Positions 11,796 to 24,962 of a DNA stretch of 64,000 nucleotides are shown one piece after another. The position numbers were made by a program, and so were the translations under genes. How positions within the stretch are numbered: the first letter of the stretch is position 1; each line of letters opens with the position of its first letter. Source of the DNA: Rhyacophila brunnea (taxonomy: Eukaryota > Arthropoda > Insecta > Trichoptera > Rhyacophilidae); NCBI GenBank assembly GCA_022495005.1, contig JAGYXB010000653.1:1922001-1986000 (forward strand), in the 5' to 3' direction. Under the pieces are notes generated by a model. That model did not search any database. It worked only from the letters and a program-made list of their open reading frames with translations, and was not told the origin of the DNA.

Positions 11796-14389
11796 ACCTA
11801 TACCTTTGTCTATCCATATAATTGAAAATTGTGATTTACTTGTCCTACGTTAATATTATAAAAACTTACCTTTCTTACTGTCATACTAAAATTTAAATGG
11901 AGAAATTATCTTATCTTCCACAAGATACTTATATTATTATATATTCTATAGATTTACATATAAATAAGTAAGTAATTTCTGGCTTATTGGAAAAGACAAA
12001 TTCACACTACATTAGCGGTGAAAACGGCCTGTTGAACGAAAATAAACAATTATAGCATACGATACAAATAAAAAAAAACAATCTTAGTAAGTGAATAATG
12101 CTTTATGTATATATACCTACAGTAAATATTTATTATTGCCAAATATTGTACAATAATTCCGTTCGATTTATATAATTTAAACTGAATTTCAGATGAACGG
12201 ATTTCAATAGCTGAACTTTCCTATATGAATTAAAAATATATATATATATTTTTTTACAGTAGGTATGCTGCTAGCTGATTACAGTTAGAATTATAGACGG
12301 ATAACTTCATAATAATATCCTCCATAGATGTCATCGATTTCTCAAGCTATATAATAATTATTTACGGATGCCCGGTAGAATAATAATCAATCTGCACTAA
12401 GTACCTATGACTATAACACTATAGTGTGTCTAGCGAATTCTCGTAGGTATTGGTACAAGTTAATGTAGCAAATGTCAAATCATGCGTTACACAAAATATG
12501 ATTCATTCTGTCTAATAGTCATAAAATGATCCTTAATACGCCACCGATACTATTTAGTAATTACTAATATAAGAATGTATGCAATCTTAACGCGATATAA
12601 TGAGTTTTTGTGTAGGTACTAAACTAAAACTAATCGAAATATCTATTATATCATGTAGGCAGCAATAGTCATTGAGATAATTTAATTTTTGAGTGAAAAC
12701 AGAGTTTTTTTATTATGTTTTTATAGTGTTATATTTCCTTTGCGGTTAAACTCATAACTAAATGTGATATAGAGGTGTTGACTTTCCGCTAAGCTCAACG
12801 GAGTGAAACCTAAAAAAATCTAATATTTTTGCAAAACTCCGAATGAAAATAATATATAACTATTCGTAGCGTAAACACTCCGGTGAGACTGTAATTAATA
12901 ATAATGTCGCAACTTTCACATTTGTACGTGAATAAAAAATAAATAGTATTACAAATGTTTCGATATTACTCAACATAGTTAGTATAAAAAAAACATACAG
13001 TTTCTGTTTTTATTATTTTCATAGTATATTTTCGTTTAATAATGTTTTTTTTTTAATTTCTTTGAAAAATTGAAAAAAAAAACTATTTACAGAAATACTT
13101 TTAATTCGAAAATTTTGTGATTTCCCTATTGCTTCTATTAACTTAAGTACAATTCTTAATACTTCTTTAGAAATTGTGCTGTACATAAGACCCGAAAACA
13201 TACGATAGTGAATTACCTACCGAGTCACAAGAAGTGTTGTTTTGCTTTCACGATTCGAATAAAACAGGCACTTTTAGTGTAATGAGTTATTTATCTTTAC
13301 TTTTCGGACTAGAGAGACGATATTTTTCAACGCTTCCAAATGAAGTTTCCACTTAAGAAGTTATATATCGTTTGAAACGAATATGTGTAATCTGTTTTAT
13401 TTTTCAATTGACCAATCCCCATGCACACGACCGATTTTTAGTCAGTTAGTAGGTGACAGTAACTTGCACTATATTTTTTGAAATGGCTCTTCGTTTTATT
13501 CGATGATGTTAAACTTTTTTTTAATAAAATTCATATTTTGTTTTATTTTCCAAGTGTGTTTAAATGGACAAATAACCAACACGTGGTAAAAAAAATGGTA
13601 AACAACCATTTCTCGCAGAGACTTCCACTGCGCAAAGCGTATAATTATTAGGACACTCTCATATATAAATTCTCAATACTAAAGGGAGCACATTAGCAGA
13701 ATCAATTCAATACATCAACAGAAATTAACCGCAATTATTTTTATTGCAATTTTGAGTCAATTTTTATAATGCAATACAACATGCGGCAATATTAGCAGAA
13801 TGTGACAATATTTCTGTAAAGAAATGCACACAAATTTATAAAACATACCTCCTTATGTACATGCACTGAGAGTTATTTTTTCAAATCACTTTTCACAGTT
13901 ATAATTACAATTATATACGACGAACGTTTTATTTTTTAGATGTTGTATCTCATTTATATGCCAACAGAGAAAACCTTGCTTATCTTAGGAGTGGGTAATA
14001 TTAGATTTTTAAAAGTCCTATTTTTGCAACACGTACAAGAATATATTTTATTTCGGTAAAAAAGTTTTAAACACCACCGTTGTCATTTGCCACTATTCCA
14101 GCACTTAAAACATTTATTTTATAAACGAGATGTCTTGCAAAGCTTTTAAACGCCGTGGTGTTAAACCACAAGGCAAAACTCACGGTAGAATGTGCTGAAA
14201 TCAATTTTAAATATTCCACCTTCCATGGTAGCGTAAGCTATGTAGACTATCAAAGGATTTTAACTCTCCAAGTAAAGCGTATGCGCTCCAAAACACTAAT
14301 TTCATTTACATAAAGGTGTACCATCTACCGAGTAATATTTAGGCATGAAAGATACTTTTTCCACAATAATATAATATAACTATAATTCT
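11796..14389. other. No supported gene
   Basis: AT-rich DNA. The only ORF above 60 codons (13019-13201, -) is low-complexity and has no domain. A short (AT)n tract lies near 12236. Confidence 0.4.
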
Positions 14390-14800
14390 CTTACTAGGGT
14401 TTCTGGGTTCGATTTCCGTTGAGGTCACAATATATTTATATGATTTTCATAAGAGTGGATGTTTCGTCACCCACGATGGCCGAGTGGCTTAAATGCCGGC
14501 CTATAGAGTCGAGGGTCCCAAGTTCGAATCCTGGGTCTAGCTAGTACACACATTGTTTTTCAATTTGTGTATGAGTCAGAGTATGGACCTAATAGGTTGA
14601 GCAAGTGGCTGACATCCATTTCTCGTAAAAACAAAAATCTGTCAATACAAACCTCCACTCTGTGGAGGCCCATATGATCCTATTAGGATCGGACATGATC
14701 GAAAGAAAAAAGAAGAAGAAGTATGTTTCGTTAGATACTGTAGTTAAATATTGTACCTTGTGATGTTCTATAGCGTTAAATACCTATATATATATGTTAA
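14390..14800 (+). mobile_element. SINE-1 copy split by a SINE-2 insertion
   Basis: The left part (about 14390-14467) starts at the B-box region (GGGTTCGATTTCC), followed by GAGGTCACAATATATTTAT and GATTTTC. The continuation resumes at 14732 after the SINE-2 and aligns with the 2931-3152 copy (GTTTCGTTAGATACTGTAG against GTTTCACTTATATTAGGTA). The 5' head including the A box is missing. Confidence 0.6.
14468..14722 (+). mobile_element. SINE-2, complete copy with TSD
   Basis: tRNA-derived head with an A box TGGCCGAGTGG (14477-14487) and a B box AGTTCGAATCC (14521-14531). A unique body follows (GAGTATGGACCTAATAGG, GAGCAAGTGGCTGACATCC, GGATCGGACATGATCG), ending in a GAA-rich tail. A 9-bp TSD, ATGTTTCGT, flanks it at 14459-14467 and 14723-14731. 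Total length is 255 bp. Further copies lie at 29978 and, interrupted, at 41446. Confidence 0.85.
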
Positions 14801-16712
14801 TGCATACTAAATTGTCACCAGTTGATTCAGTACTTAATAAAAACTTCCAATAGTTCCTTCCATTTCCATGCACTTTATGAATTCGTGGATTCAGCGGGTT
14901 TTAATGTGATCATATTGCCGTTTTCCACCAATACACAAGGATGCAGACAATATTATATGGACAGTATTTTTTCGTGATTATGGATACTTGTTCGATGAGT
15001 GGATAACCACTGTACAACTCTAGTTATCCAGTCGCAATAATTAGGTAGAATAGTCTGAAATCTAAATATGTGTCGAGGAGATATTTAAATTCACTGGAAG
15101 TACCTACGTAGCACTGGAACGCATGTGTAGTGGATTAATTCCGATTTATGATATGGTATTGCATTAGTATGTATCTCACAAGTCATATTTAACTATAATT
15201 GAACGAAAAATATGTTTAATAATGGATAATACCAAGATTGTAGCTTTTATTTCCAACAAATCTAACAAAACATACGCACACGTGTGTAACCTCATAATAA
15301 TATTAAATTTATTGATATTTCTAAACCCATCATAGGCATTCAGTAATTATACTACTCAGCATTAAATGAATGACACACTTTAATATATGTAGGTTTTGTT
15401 ATTAAAACAAAACATTATAGCAATAATAATTTTCAGCGTTTCCTCAGTCACAAATAGACCAGTACTTAGTGTTTATTTGATTGAGAATTACAACAAATAT
15501 CTATGGAAATATATTATGTACTGCATTGATATAAATAAGAATAACAATCTATGAATCTATACTCAACCCATCGAGTCCATCACAAGACGTGCTGCTATTG
15601 TCACGAGTTCTTCACTCGAATAGTACATCTATTATTCCACTCGAATCAGGTCTCTCAGAGCATTGTTATAATTAATTTCTTGATCATATCGATATCATTA
15701 GTGCCTCGCGATTATAGTCTCACGTCATCATCCTTATTATTTTATTCAGTGTATTCTTGTATTAACCAATAAATTCTCATCTTAACAACTAAGCCACAAC
15801 GACCTTCTATCTACCACCACATCATCATACCAACCAAAGGCAATTATAAAAAAAATATTAAAAGCTAATTAATGAACTACGTAAATCGATAACGTAGTTA
15901 AGACTTTACATAGTCATTGCAATAAAGGTTTTATTGGATAATAACAATAGGCTTATTGTTCTAATTTTAAAATACCAAGTAACGTTAAAATCAATCACTT
16001 TCACATAAAACATTGTTTATCACAAATATTGAATTTATCGGTTTTTAAAAATATATGCTTCAATTAAAATTATCAATTCACCACAATATAAACGTATGAA
16101 TAAATTGCATTCCTTTCATTTGTTCTGTTTTATTTGAGAATTATTTGAGTATTTTTTTATATTTTATCACGTTTTTATGTTGTCTATATAATATACTTTA
16201 ATAATTAATTGTCTAGCAAAAATTCATATTTTATTCGTGCTGACCTTTTGATACTGAAATTTTTAATGTAGCTTTTCATACTGAAAAATATTGCAGGCCT
16301 ACATAAAAATGTCAGTATAAACCTTGTTCAAAAATAATGATAGACAAACTAAATCTACCTGTGAAGTAGTGAATATCGATGCTTGTAATGGTTTTATAAT
16401 AAGGTATAAGAATTATATAATATATTTATGTAAATACTAATTAACTTACTTATCACGCTCTATAATCGCTGCATAGGTCAAGCATAAGGTTTCACCATTT
16501 CCCTCAGTCCAGCGTCACGTCTCCTGTCTTCTTTTTACATTATAATATGATACGTTGTAATATCAGCAGATCTGTTTTGTTGCATCACTGTCGTATTATA
16601 GAAGTTCATCTCTTACCTGGTGTTTTGTGAACTATGTGAAGACATTTTATAAACTGTAACGTCACTCGTTCTGTCAGATAGGTTATGTTATGATATCTCA
16701 AAGAAGTTGGTT
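14801..16712. other. No supported gene
   Basis: AT-rich DNA. A 73-codon ORF at 15551-15772 (+) has no recognisable domain. Confidence 0.4.
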
Positions 16713-16850
16713 GCCATGGTAAGTGCTCTCTAAACAAACACCAAGTCCTCATCGCATCAGGGGTGTCAAGCAAAGATATATACTTGGGCCCTTACTTTCA
16801 TTGTTAAGATAGATTTTATAATATACAAGAGGATTAATAAACCACGACAG
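16713..16850 (+). pseudogene. LINE reverse-transcriptase fragment (decayed)
   Basis: TAAGTGCTCTCTA and GGGGTGTCAAGCAAAG, followed by a decayed continuation, align with 35943-36080 of the LINE at 35937. That stretch encodes the start of the visible RT segment, including the SGVKQGC region. Frames are broken. 5' and 3' parts are absent. Confidence 0.6.
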
Positions 16851-17224
16851 TAAGATGCGCTTTTTTAATGATGGTTCAAAAATCGCATGTAAAAAATACT
16901 AGGTATGCTATTTCGAGTACACAAACGACACAATCACCTTTGATTCGACGATGTAATCATTAAAAATCATCGTCAACTGATTTACCACGAATATGTACTT
17001 ATATTAAATGAATTATTATGTCACCATAAAAAACATTCAAATCTTGGTTTACTTCAATAATAACACCAAAATATCATTCAACGCATTTTTTTAATTGTTC
17101 CATGATTAATAATACTTTTACCTTATCATGGAAACAGAAAATTCCAGCTTATTGGTGCTGTGATCTATCATTATATATTTCTGCTGAAATTATATCCTTT
17201 TAGGATTGTAGAGAGGGTCTAGTT

Positions 17225-17907
17225 CAGGGTTGGCGAACCTTTTTAGGTACGCGTGCCAAACTTTCCCAAAAAATTATTTTCGACTGTCTGACGTGCCAAG
17301 CAGTTTTCATGGCGAAAAAAAAAGTTTTTGAAAGTTTTCTAAGAAAAAATTTTTAAGAATCCCATTAAAAAAGTTTAAAAATCACAATTGAGTTCTTGAT
17401 ATCCTATCTTTTACCGTAATTCCATTTTTCCTTGTTCTCAAGTCACAAAGAGATCGTGGAAGCATTTAAACCACTCTTTTTTCATAATATATTCGCCGTC
17501 ACTGAACGGTTTTCATTTTGTTCATCATATTTGAGGCAAAATAACAAGCAGTAATTATATTTGAACGACTGTCGATAATTAATTTCATTAGGTTTTTTGA
17601 TTGAATATTTTTATTTTTAATTACCCGATCCTAGGGACCGTGCAATTGAATATTTAAATTAAACGTAATGATTAATTCTTGAACAGGATTTTCCTGCTAT
17701 TTTTATACAATGCGATTTGCATGAAATTCGTCGTTTTCATTTGCGCATGGATTGGTAAACTTAATATGAAAAACTGAAGAAAATACACACGACTATGTCG
17801 TTTTTATTTTTTAAACATATATAAAATAATGTTTTTTTTTCTCTTCAAAATGAAACATTCGCGTGCCATGCAAAATCATCTCGCGTGCCATAGGTTCACC
17901 ATCCCCG
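17225..17907 (+). mobile_element. hAT-type MITE, family B copy 1
   Basis: The left end CAGGGTTGGCGAACC and the right end, read in reverse complement CGGGGATGGTGAACC, form imperfect TIRs, with the subterminal word GCGTGCCA on both sides. A perfect 8-bp TSD, GTCTAGTT, flanks it at 17217-17224 and 17908-17915; 8 bp is the hAT-superfamily size. No transposase ORF, so it is non-autonomous. A shorter relative is at 37134-37672. Confidence 0.85.
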
Positions 17908-17915
17908 GTCTAGTT

Positions 17916-20090
17916 CAAGGAACGATATACTGGAACTATAATAACAAGCATCTTTAGTAATGAATTTTCATCTAGGAACAGACCAAATGATGGAGCTCTT
18001 CGGTGTAAAACTCTTACGAAAATATATCCTTAAGTATGTACGTCGTCGGCATATAAAATATGTGTACATGAAGTAATTGTCTGTAACCAGTAAGCTGATA
18101 AAAACACGGAATAATTCACTGAGGCTTCATTGGTGGATAATGATATTTTTTCCTTGACAATCCGATGTTGTATTGGTGACTGTAGCCATGATTCTGTGAA
18201 CGTATCTTCATTGTCATCTACACCCTACCATCATATGAGTCAATGTTTCCCCGTCTTGTTATAATGGCTCCATTGACTGATGATACATTTTTATCTCCTT
18301 TGTGAACTTATACCCATTGTGTAATAGTTGGGTGTCCACCTCAGTTATTTTCACATATGGTTTTTTAAACATGTGTTTGATCTCAAAAGACATGGTTTTA
18401 CGAATGAATAATAATCATTCCTCTTATCATGTATATATGTGAGAATAATATCCAGTTAGTGCACATATATAAAGCTCCGCTTTGAAGAGTAAAATTTAAT
18501 TTTAGATTTTTTTATAATATTTAAAAAGAATTTTTCCAAAATAAATTTCTTCTTATACGTTAACTTGTAAATTATTTATATATGAAATAAAATAAAACCA
18601 AACTGCTTCAAAAAGTACTACGAGTATATAACTTTAAAAAATATATGTACCTACTTAACTGTATATTAAGTACCTACCTAGAAGATATTGCTAATTTTTA
18701 ATGGCTGGATCATTTTCAACTGTTGAAAATTTCACCCGAAATTCGTAAAATTGGTTTCACTTCACGAAAAATATTTCAGGATTTTCCAGTTAAAGCGCTG
18801 CTGTAACACGAATATTCAGAGCTAATATTAAAATTACTTGTAAGGGAATTCTGTCTTTCTTCTTCCATCTTTTACAAAAAGACCAAAATTAATAAGGCGA
18901 CTTGCTAAAAAAAAACTCATTTTGAGCAAAAAATAATATCTACGAAAACCCGCAAAACCTTTGTCAATTTTACTTTATTATACTTACTCTTTTTTCAATT
19001 TTGAATATCAAAAGACATAAAATAAAAGAAAATATATTTAAGTGCCTACCTGGTAAAGCAATGTGATTTATTACGTAAGTTTCAAGTTCTTTATGTAATT
19101 ATTTCCACATTTTTTATTAATATGAATGTGTTATACCTCATCGTGAACCAACCATCATATTATTAGCATATATTATTTTTCATAAATTAATAAATAAGTA
19201 TAAAATATATTACTATTTACCTACTATTTAATAAACAAAAAATACTTTTGATTTCTAATAAATTATCCCTCTAATTCGTCATATTAAATTTGTATTAATC
19301 ATAATATACTTAATTAATACATAATATGTATATTATTATTATTTTAATGATTAAATACTCGTATTCTAAAACTTATGATATCTAAAACTTGTATTTTTTC
19401 TGTATTTAAAATAAAAAGATACAATGTTGTAATGTATAAAAATTGTATGTTTTCGTAAAAGTAATATCATTAACAAAAGAAACTTACGATTCTTTAATAA
19501 TGCGTTCTATTTTTAATACTAGCTTAATGTTTAAATGTCTTATTTTAGTTTAGATATTTTAAATTCAAAATAAAATTAATAAATCCTCGAATATTTTCAT
19601 CAAAAATTAAATATAATAAATTACAATTGGATGGAAAGGGACTGATATTAATTATTATTAGTGCTTTGACTGTTTTGTCTTGATTATTACTTTAATTGTG
19701 CGATTAAAATTATCAGCGATACCACACCAAAGTTATAATGTATTAAATTTATTTTCGGCGAGGATGATTAATTGCCATTAACGAAGGTTAAGCTTTTGGT
19801 TCGCTCTGTAATATAATACAATATTAATTTAAATATCTATTTTGGCTATAATACCATTAAACTCAAAGTTATCTTCTAGTGCTTTATTGTAGAAGTAATC
19901 AAATATGTTCTTAGTTATTCTTGAACTTAGTCATATATCATTATATTAATATGTTAAGTAAATTCACTGCTTTCTTGGTGAGATTCTATGATTATTTTTA
20001 AATATTGATGAATCATTTAAAACATGAATTAATCACTTGTAATTCACCACATCATTCACATGTTGAGCTTTACCTTTTCACTGCGAGCCA
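17916..20090. other. No supported gene
   Basis: AT-rich DNA, extremely so between 18480 and 19640. No ORF above 60 codons and no recognised repeat. Confidence 0.4.
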
Positions 20091-20537
20091 ATTTTACAAA
20101 GTTTTTACTAGCTCGTATTCTTATTTGTCCGGTGATTCTTTGTCCCGTACAAATCTTGCAATCGATTTTTAACTAACTTCCCGACTAGCTAGACATTTGA
20201 AACTTTTAGAATATATCAGAACACGATGCCAATGCATTCTTTTAATACTTTTAGCCATCTTTAAGTAGAATTGAATTCATTTTCAGTTAAATCTGTTTTG
20301 TATGAAAAGTTATTTCGGAAGAAATCCGTAATCCAATCCACTATTATTGGTTGCTAGGAAATTATTAATATATACGTGGGTTACTATGGAAATCAATATG
20401 AGTGTCAAAATGACATTTTAGTATTATTTCTATCAAATACAATTTTTTTTGATCGTTTAAGCTAGTCAAGTCAAGTTTATATGATTCAACAGAAAATTTA
20501 AAAACGTATATAAAAAGTTCTTTTTATCTTGTTATTA
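20091..20537 (-). mobile_element. Family C repeat, copy 1
   Basis: About 440 bp, homologous over its whole length to the copies at 44725, 49627 and 50965, but in the opposite orientation. Ends are weakly inverted (ATTACAA... at both, then AACGTTTTT). It contains the shared words GACTAGCTAGACATTTGAAA and CCAATAATAGTGG-like sequence. No ORF; a non-autonomous DNA element is the likely nature. Confidence 0.7.
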
Positions 20538-22199
20538 TTTATTATATGGATACTTGTAGGCCAGCTATTTTTGGAATAAAATAAATCCCTTTAAACATAT
20601 GAAATAGGAATAGAATGATAAATATTTTTGAAAACTTACCAAATCAATATATTTTTCGAGTTTATCGTTGTATTTATACTAAATTGATAAATATTCCTTA
20701 AAAAATATAAACAGTTTATTCAGAAGTTATAACATATCGGTAACTCGTCCATGGCCTGTCGTGGCATACATGCTTTAACGAGTTAACTCGGCACTGGCAG
20801 TGAAGAATTTACTATGAGGCATCTAACTACAAAAAGCGATAAGTCCACATTTGGTCAAAATCTAGAAAAATGACGCTCATATTCCTTGTATAATTTTACA
20901 CAATATTTATTGATCTATAAATTCCAAAACGCGAGAAAAAATATTTTAAGTGTCGATTTATTACAAAAAGCGATAAGTCCGTATTTCATATTATTTAAAG
21001 CATGGTTGATTTTGCGGGTGTTTAAGTCAACCAATAAGGGAACATTCAATATTAGAAATGGCGTGTCCCATGCTGTAGTATCCGGAAAACTCATGACAGT
21101 GCCACGTAAATATCTGCCTTATGCGGAATAAATTAAAGAGTGAGGTACAAGTAGCGCTACGTTCAATTTTATTTTGCTTATATTAATTACATTAGTTTAT
21201 CGGCTGAAACAAATTGCCTATTGGTTCTAATTTTGACATAGAATACAACGGAAGAGATAATCTCACGTGAAAACAAATAATTGCAGCTTGAAACATAAAA
21301 ACGTTGTTTCCCGGAAATATCGAATTGTTTACCTATCGCTTTTACGCCTCATATTATAATGTACGTTAACGTAACGGGTTACTTTTTCCTTGTAAATTTG
21401 ATTTGTATAATAATTGAGAGTCATAAAAAATAGTTACGGAAAATTATACAACACAAAAACAGGTAGAAAAGGCAAAAAAATATTATCAAAATAATGCTTC
21501 AACTGTAAAATAATTTTGGATGAATTTAGGAATTTGAAAATCATCAAGTAGTTGATAAGAAATCAATATAATATCGTGAAAAAGTTATGGCTTATTGTGG
21601 TTTCTGAGCAGAAAGTCTCATCGGATCGTACTTTTTTTGAAAATGGGATTAGAAAATTGCGCTGATGGTGGATGACAACCATTTCCATAACACGATTACA
21701 TTTTTTTGCACGAATTGGACGGAATAGACTTGAATAATATATACTTTCAGCAGGATGTCATAATGCATGTGAAACATGGAATTTACTGTATACCATTTTT
21801 TTGGTCATATTATTGTCTATTTTGGCGACGTTCACTTTATCACTGTAGTGTATTAAAGTTTATGCTGATGAGCCAGAAACGATACGTGATCTTTAAAATA
21901 TTTTCTGGCGCTTCATATGCGATCAGGATATATTATATGCAAACGTCATGAAAAACATGGTAGTAAGAATTATCATCTGTTAAAGGATCTGATGCAATAA
22001 TTTGAATAATGATATATACTTTACATACATAATTTTGAAAACTCCAAATTGAGTTATTGTAGGCGATCGTCTTTTTTATTCTAACCGACGTCACGGATCA
22101 CTCCAATATTTTCTGTTGTAACTTACTTGAACTTGCGTTTGTGCACAGAAATTAAAAAGGCCAATTGTTAAAATTTGTCACAATTAAGCATGATAGTCG
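20538..22199. other. No supported gene
   Basis: AT-rich DNA with two 81-codon ORFs (20886-21131 and 21706-21951, both +) that show no domain. The second begins in hydrophilic sequence followed by an aromatic-rich stretch; I cannot assign it. Confidence 0.35.
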
Positions 22200-22266
22200 T
22201 AGCATAGTAGTAATGTACAAAACGCGATACCCAAGACACGCAGGTTAGATTCCTGCCGGGTGTCTT
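22200..22266 (+). repeat. tRNA-like sequence
   Basis: GCATAGTAGTAATG followed 30 bases later by GCAGGTTAGATTCCTGC, a B-box-like T arm. A cloverleaf is not convincing (no acceptor stem), so it is more likely a decayed tRNA-derived SINE head than a tRNA gene. Confidence 0.35.
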
Positions 22267-23767
22267 ACTTTTTTCAAAAAAGATTTTTTCTATTGGCCAT
22301 ATTTTCTGCTGAGTATTTTCAAAATTATTTACGTTCAATAATTAGAATGGTACATTCTTAAAATCTTGTGAATTATTCGTTGAATAAAAGAAATAGTTTA
22401 TATACTGTATATAAATCTCATGTATTAGTGTTATAGTAAATTTTAGAAAACACCACAAATATTCATATTACCTTTTTATCAAAAAAAACGAAACAGGCGG
22501 CGGTTTTTATTGAAACACCTTTTTAAAGAATTTATAAATTATCGCGAATTACCACTAAATAGACAGTAAATATTTTTAAATGATTGATATATAATATTGA
22601 TATATGTGTGTCACTTTTTAAATTATTTTAATTTATTTTATGTATCGTAGATGAGAAGGTTAGATTAGGATGATAGTGGATGCTAAGATTTTGGTATAGT
22701 GGTAATCACTATTGAATATATAGTATATAAAAAAAAGAAACCTTAATATTAAATATCTCGTTATTTCTTCAAATTACTCTGTATAATAAAATTACATACA
22801 TCTAGTATCTACCGTAAGAAAGATCATTTTTCTTAAAATGTGCTTAAATTGTATCCTTGGATTACCGTTAGAATCATACAGCACTAATCAAAATGTATCA
22901 CATGTTCATGTACGTGAATACTGTCTACCAAAATATCTTTCATAAATAACATCGTACTCGTATAATTTTTATCATACAAAAGTTTTTCGTGATGTGTGAT
23001 ATGTTTATGAACATGTGTACTGTGTAAATGATGTCACAGAATTTATTTGAATACTCGGAAAGCTACCCACGTACTTATACAAGTCATGTTTAGTATTTAC
23101 CACTTTCGGTCTTTGAAAATCTTAATAAACTTGTGTTTTTGTCTTGTGAACTACATAATAATTTGATTTGAAACCATTATGCAACAAGAATAATAATTCT
23201 TAGACACCAAACAAAGCCATCTTGTGTGGGTAGAAAATTTAGAACTGCTCAAACCAAATATATTCCAAAGAGGGGTAGATATGTGGAAGTAATCATAAAA
23301 ATGAGACAAAAGGTTTTTTTGAAGATGTACCAACATCTTATTTGAAAGACGTTGACGAAAGCCTTCTTATACCTAATTATACAAAAGAAAAACTGTTTAT
23401 ATAACACAACAAAAATAAAATTCTAGTTAATACAATTATTAGTAACTTGTTTCTTGTTTAATTTTCATCTGCAATAGTTTTCATCGGCATTTAAAATAAC
23501 AACATAATATAAGGGAAGACTATTTTTAGTGTTGCCACCAAGCTGACCAATATGTATCTTTGATTATTTTATAATTTTATTATTAACTAGGTACGAAATA
23601 TTTATAGTATTCTACCATAAAGTTTATTTTTTTAAATGTGGATACATAATTGATTGATATACATAACTGATTATAATGGTTATTAAATAAATTTTATTGT
23701 ATGACACTTTGAGGATGTATTTAGATAATATTAATTTTGTTATATATGTGAATTTAGTATTTAATAG
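22267..23767. other. No supported gene
   Basis: AT-rich DNA with no recognised element before the poly(T) start of the LINE. Confidence 0.4.
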
Positions 23768-24962
23768 TTTTTTTTTTTTTTTTTTTTTTTTTTTATTAAG
23801 CTCTGAAGTCTCAATTGAGTCTTATTTAGCTTTACTTTTTAACATACACTATATATACACATTATTACAATAATTTCTCATACAGTTATTACAATACAAA
23901 TTTACGGTAGAGGAAGAAGAAAAAAAAAAAGAGAAAAAGAAAAGAAGTTTAGACTTGTAGGCCACACTCACTCAGAAACATTTGGACACACTGGAACGCC
24001 TTGATATTCGGCCGAGCCAAAAATATCGTGAGATCCAGTGGCAATTGGTAGTTTTGTTTACTTAAATCTTTAAGAAGCCGCTGTCTCTGGGTGTCATACA
24101 AAGAACATTGCCAAACTACGTGGTTAACATCTTCAGTCTCACTTCCGCACCGGCACCCAGGGTCATTTATTATACCCAAGCGAGCCAGGGATGAGGCAAG
24201 ATTATAATGGTCTGCTCTGCAGCGATTGATTGTGACGATTGTTTCTCTATTTAGCATTTTATTGGTATACCATGGTTTGGTTTCAGGATTGTAATAACTT
24301 TGAAAGTACTTTTTCCCTTTTGTTAGACCTTGTTCTTTTAATAAACTATCTGTTTCAGTTTTGGCTATTTTCTTGAATGTTTCAAAAACGTCTGTATACG
24401 GTATGGGGAGTTTATCACTGCTCCTCTCAAAAGTTGCTGTTTTTGCAAGGCTATCTGCGTTCTCGTTCCCCAGAATTACAACGTGTGAAGGAATCCAGTA
24501 GAATGTAATTTTGCTGTTATTTGAAGTTGTTTGTATAAATTTGTTAAACCTTTTTTTAATCTCAAGTATATATAAATTGGTTTTTACGCCAAATTTTGGA
24601 AAAAGTAGACATTGGAGAGCACTGAGTGAGTCCGTAAAAATGATTATATTTTTGTTGACGTGTTTGAGCGCTATGTCAAGTGCATCATTCAAAGCAATAC
24701 ATTCCGCAGTAAATACAGATGCATTTTGATTAATGCTTCTTTTTATTTGAATATCCAATTCCGGACAAATACATGCAGTTCCAACTGAAGGGGAATCTTG
24801 AACTTTACTGCCATCTGTATAAATTGCACACAAACCACGCCGAGAAATGATATTGTTTATTATTATGCAGAGGATTGAAGCGAACCTTTTTTTTAGTAGC
24901 TCCACTCTGGGACCTAATACCTGCTCCAGGTCTGCTCCAAGGTCTGCTCCGCTACGGGTAAA
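23768..24962 (-). mobile_element. 5'-truncated jockey/R1-like LINE with poly(A) tail
   Basis: On the minus strand an ORF2 C-terminus (23949-24905) is followed by a ~150-base 3'-UTR and 27 A (plus-strand T at 23768-23794). The frame stays open upstream to about 24962. AGTATTTAATAG before the T-run and AGTATTATATG at 24964-24974 could be an eroded TSD, which would put the 5' truncation near 24962. The sequence 24906-24962 is rich in GGAGCAG repeats and may instead belong to a different element. Confidence 0.8.
23949..24905 (-). CDS. LINE ORF2 C-terminus: RNase H domain plus zinc-knuckle-like motif (partial)
   Basis: The 318-residue open frame lacks the endonuclease and reverse-transcriptase domains that precede it in a full element. 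RNase H residues are all in place: D31 (YTDGS), E68 (TAEC), D92 (FTDS) and D151 (GNENADSLAK), with H141 in WIPSH. Downstream, C251-x-C253-x8-H262-x4-C267 fits the C-terminal CCHC-type motif of jockey/R1-group ORF2 proteins, thought to bind nucleic acid. RNase H removes template RNA during target-primed reverse transcription. The first codon is GTG inside the element, not a true start. No stop or frameshift interrupts it, suggesting a fairly recent insertion; by itself it cannot mobilise. Confidence 0.85.
   Translation of the reverse strand: MELLKKRFASILCIIINNIISRRGLCAIYTDGSKVQDSPSVGTACICPELDIQIKRSINQNASVFTAECIALNDALDIALKHVNKNIIIFTDSLSALQCLLFPKFGVKTNLYILEIKKRFNKFIQTTSNNSKITFYWIPSHVVILGNENADSLAKTATFERSSDKLPIPYTDVFETFKKIAKTETDSLLKEQGLTKGKKYFQSYYNPETKPWYTNKMLNRETIVTINRCRADHYNLASSLARLGIINDPGCRCGSETEDVNHVVWQCSLYDTQRQRLLKDLSKQNYQLPLDLTIFLARPNIKAFQCVQMFLSECGLQV

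Noticed and set aside
14468..14540. tRNA-Ser/Leu-like gene
   Set aside because: The A and B boxes are good, but a shared non-tRNA body, a repeat tail, a TSD and further copies show it is the head of a SINE.
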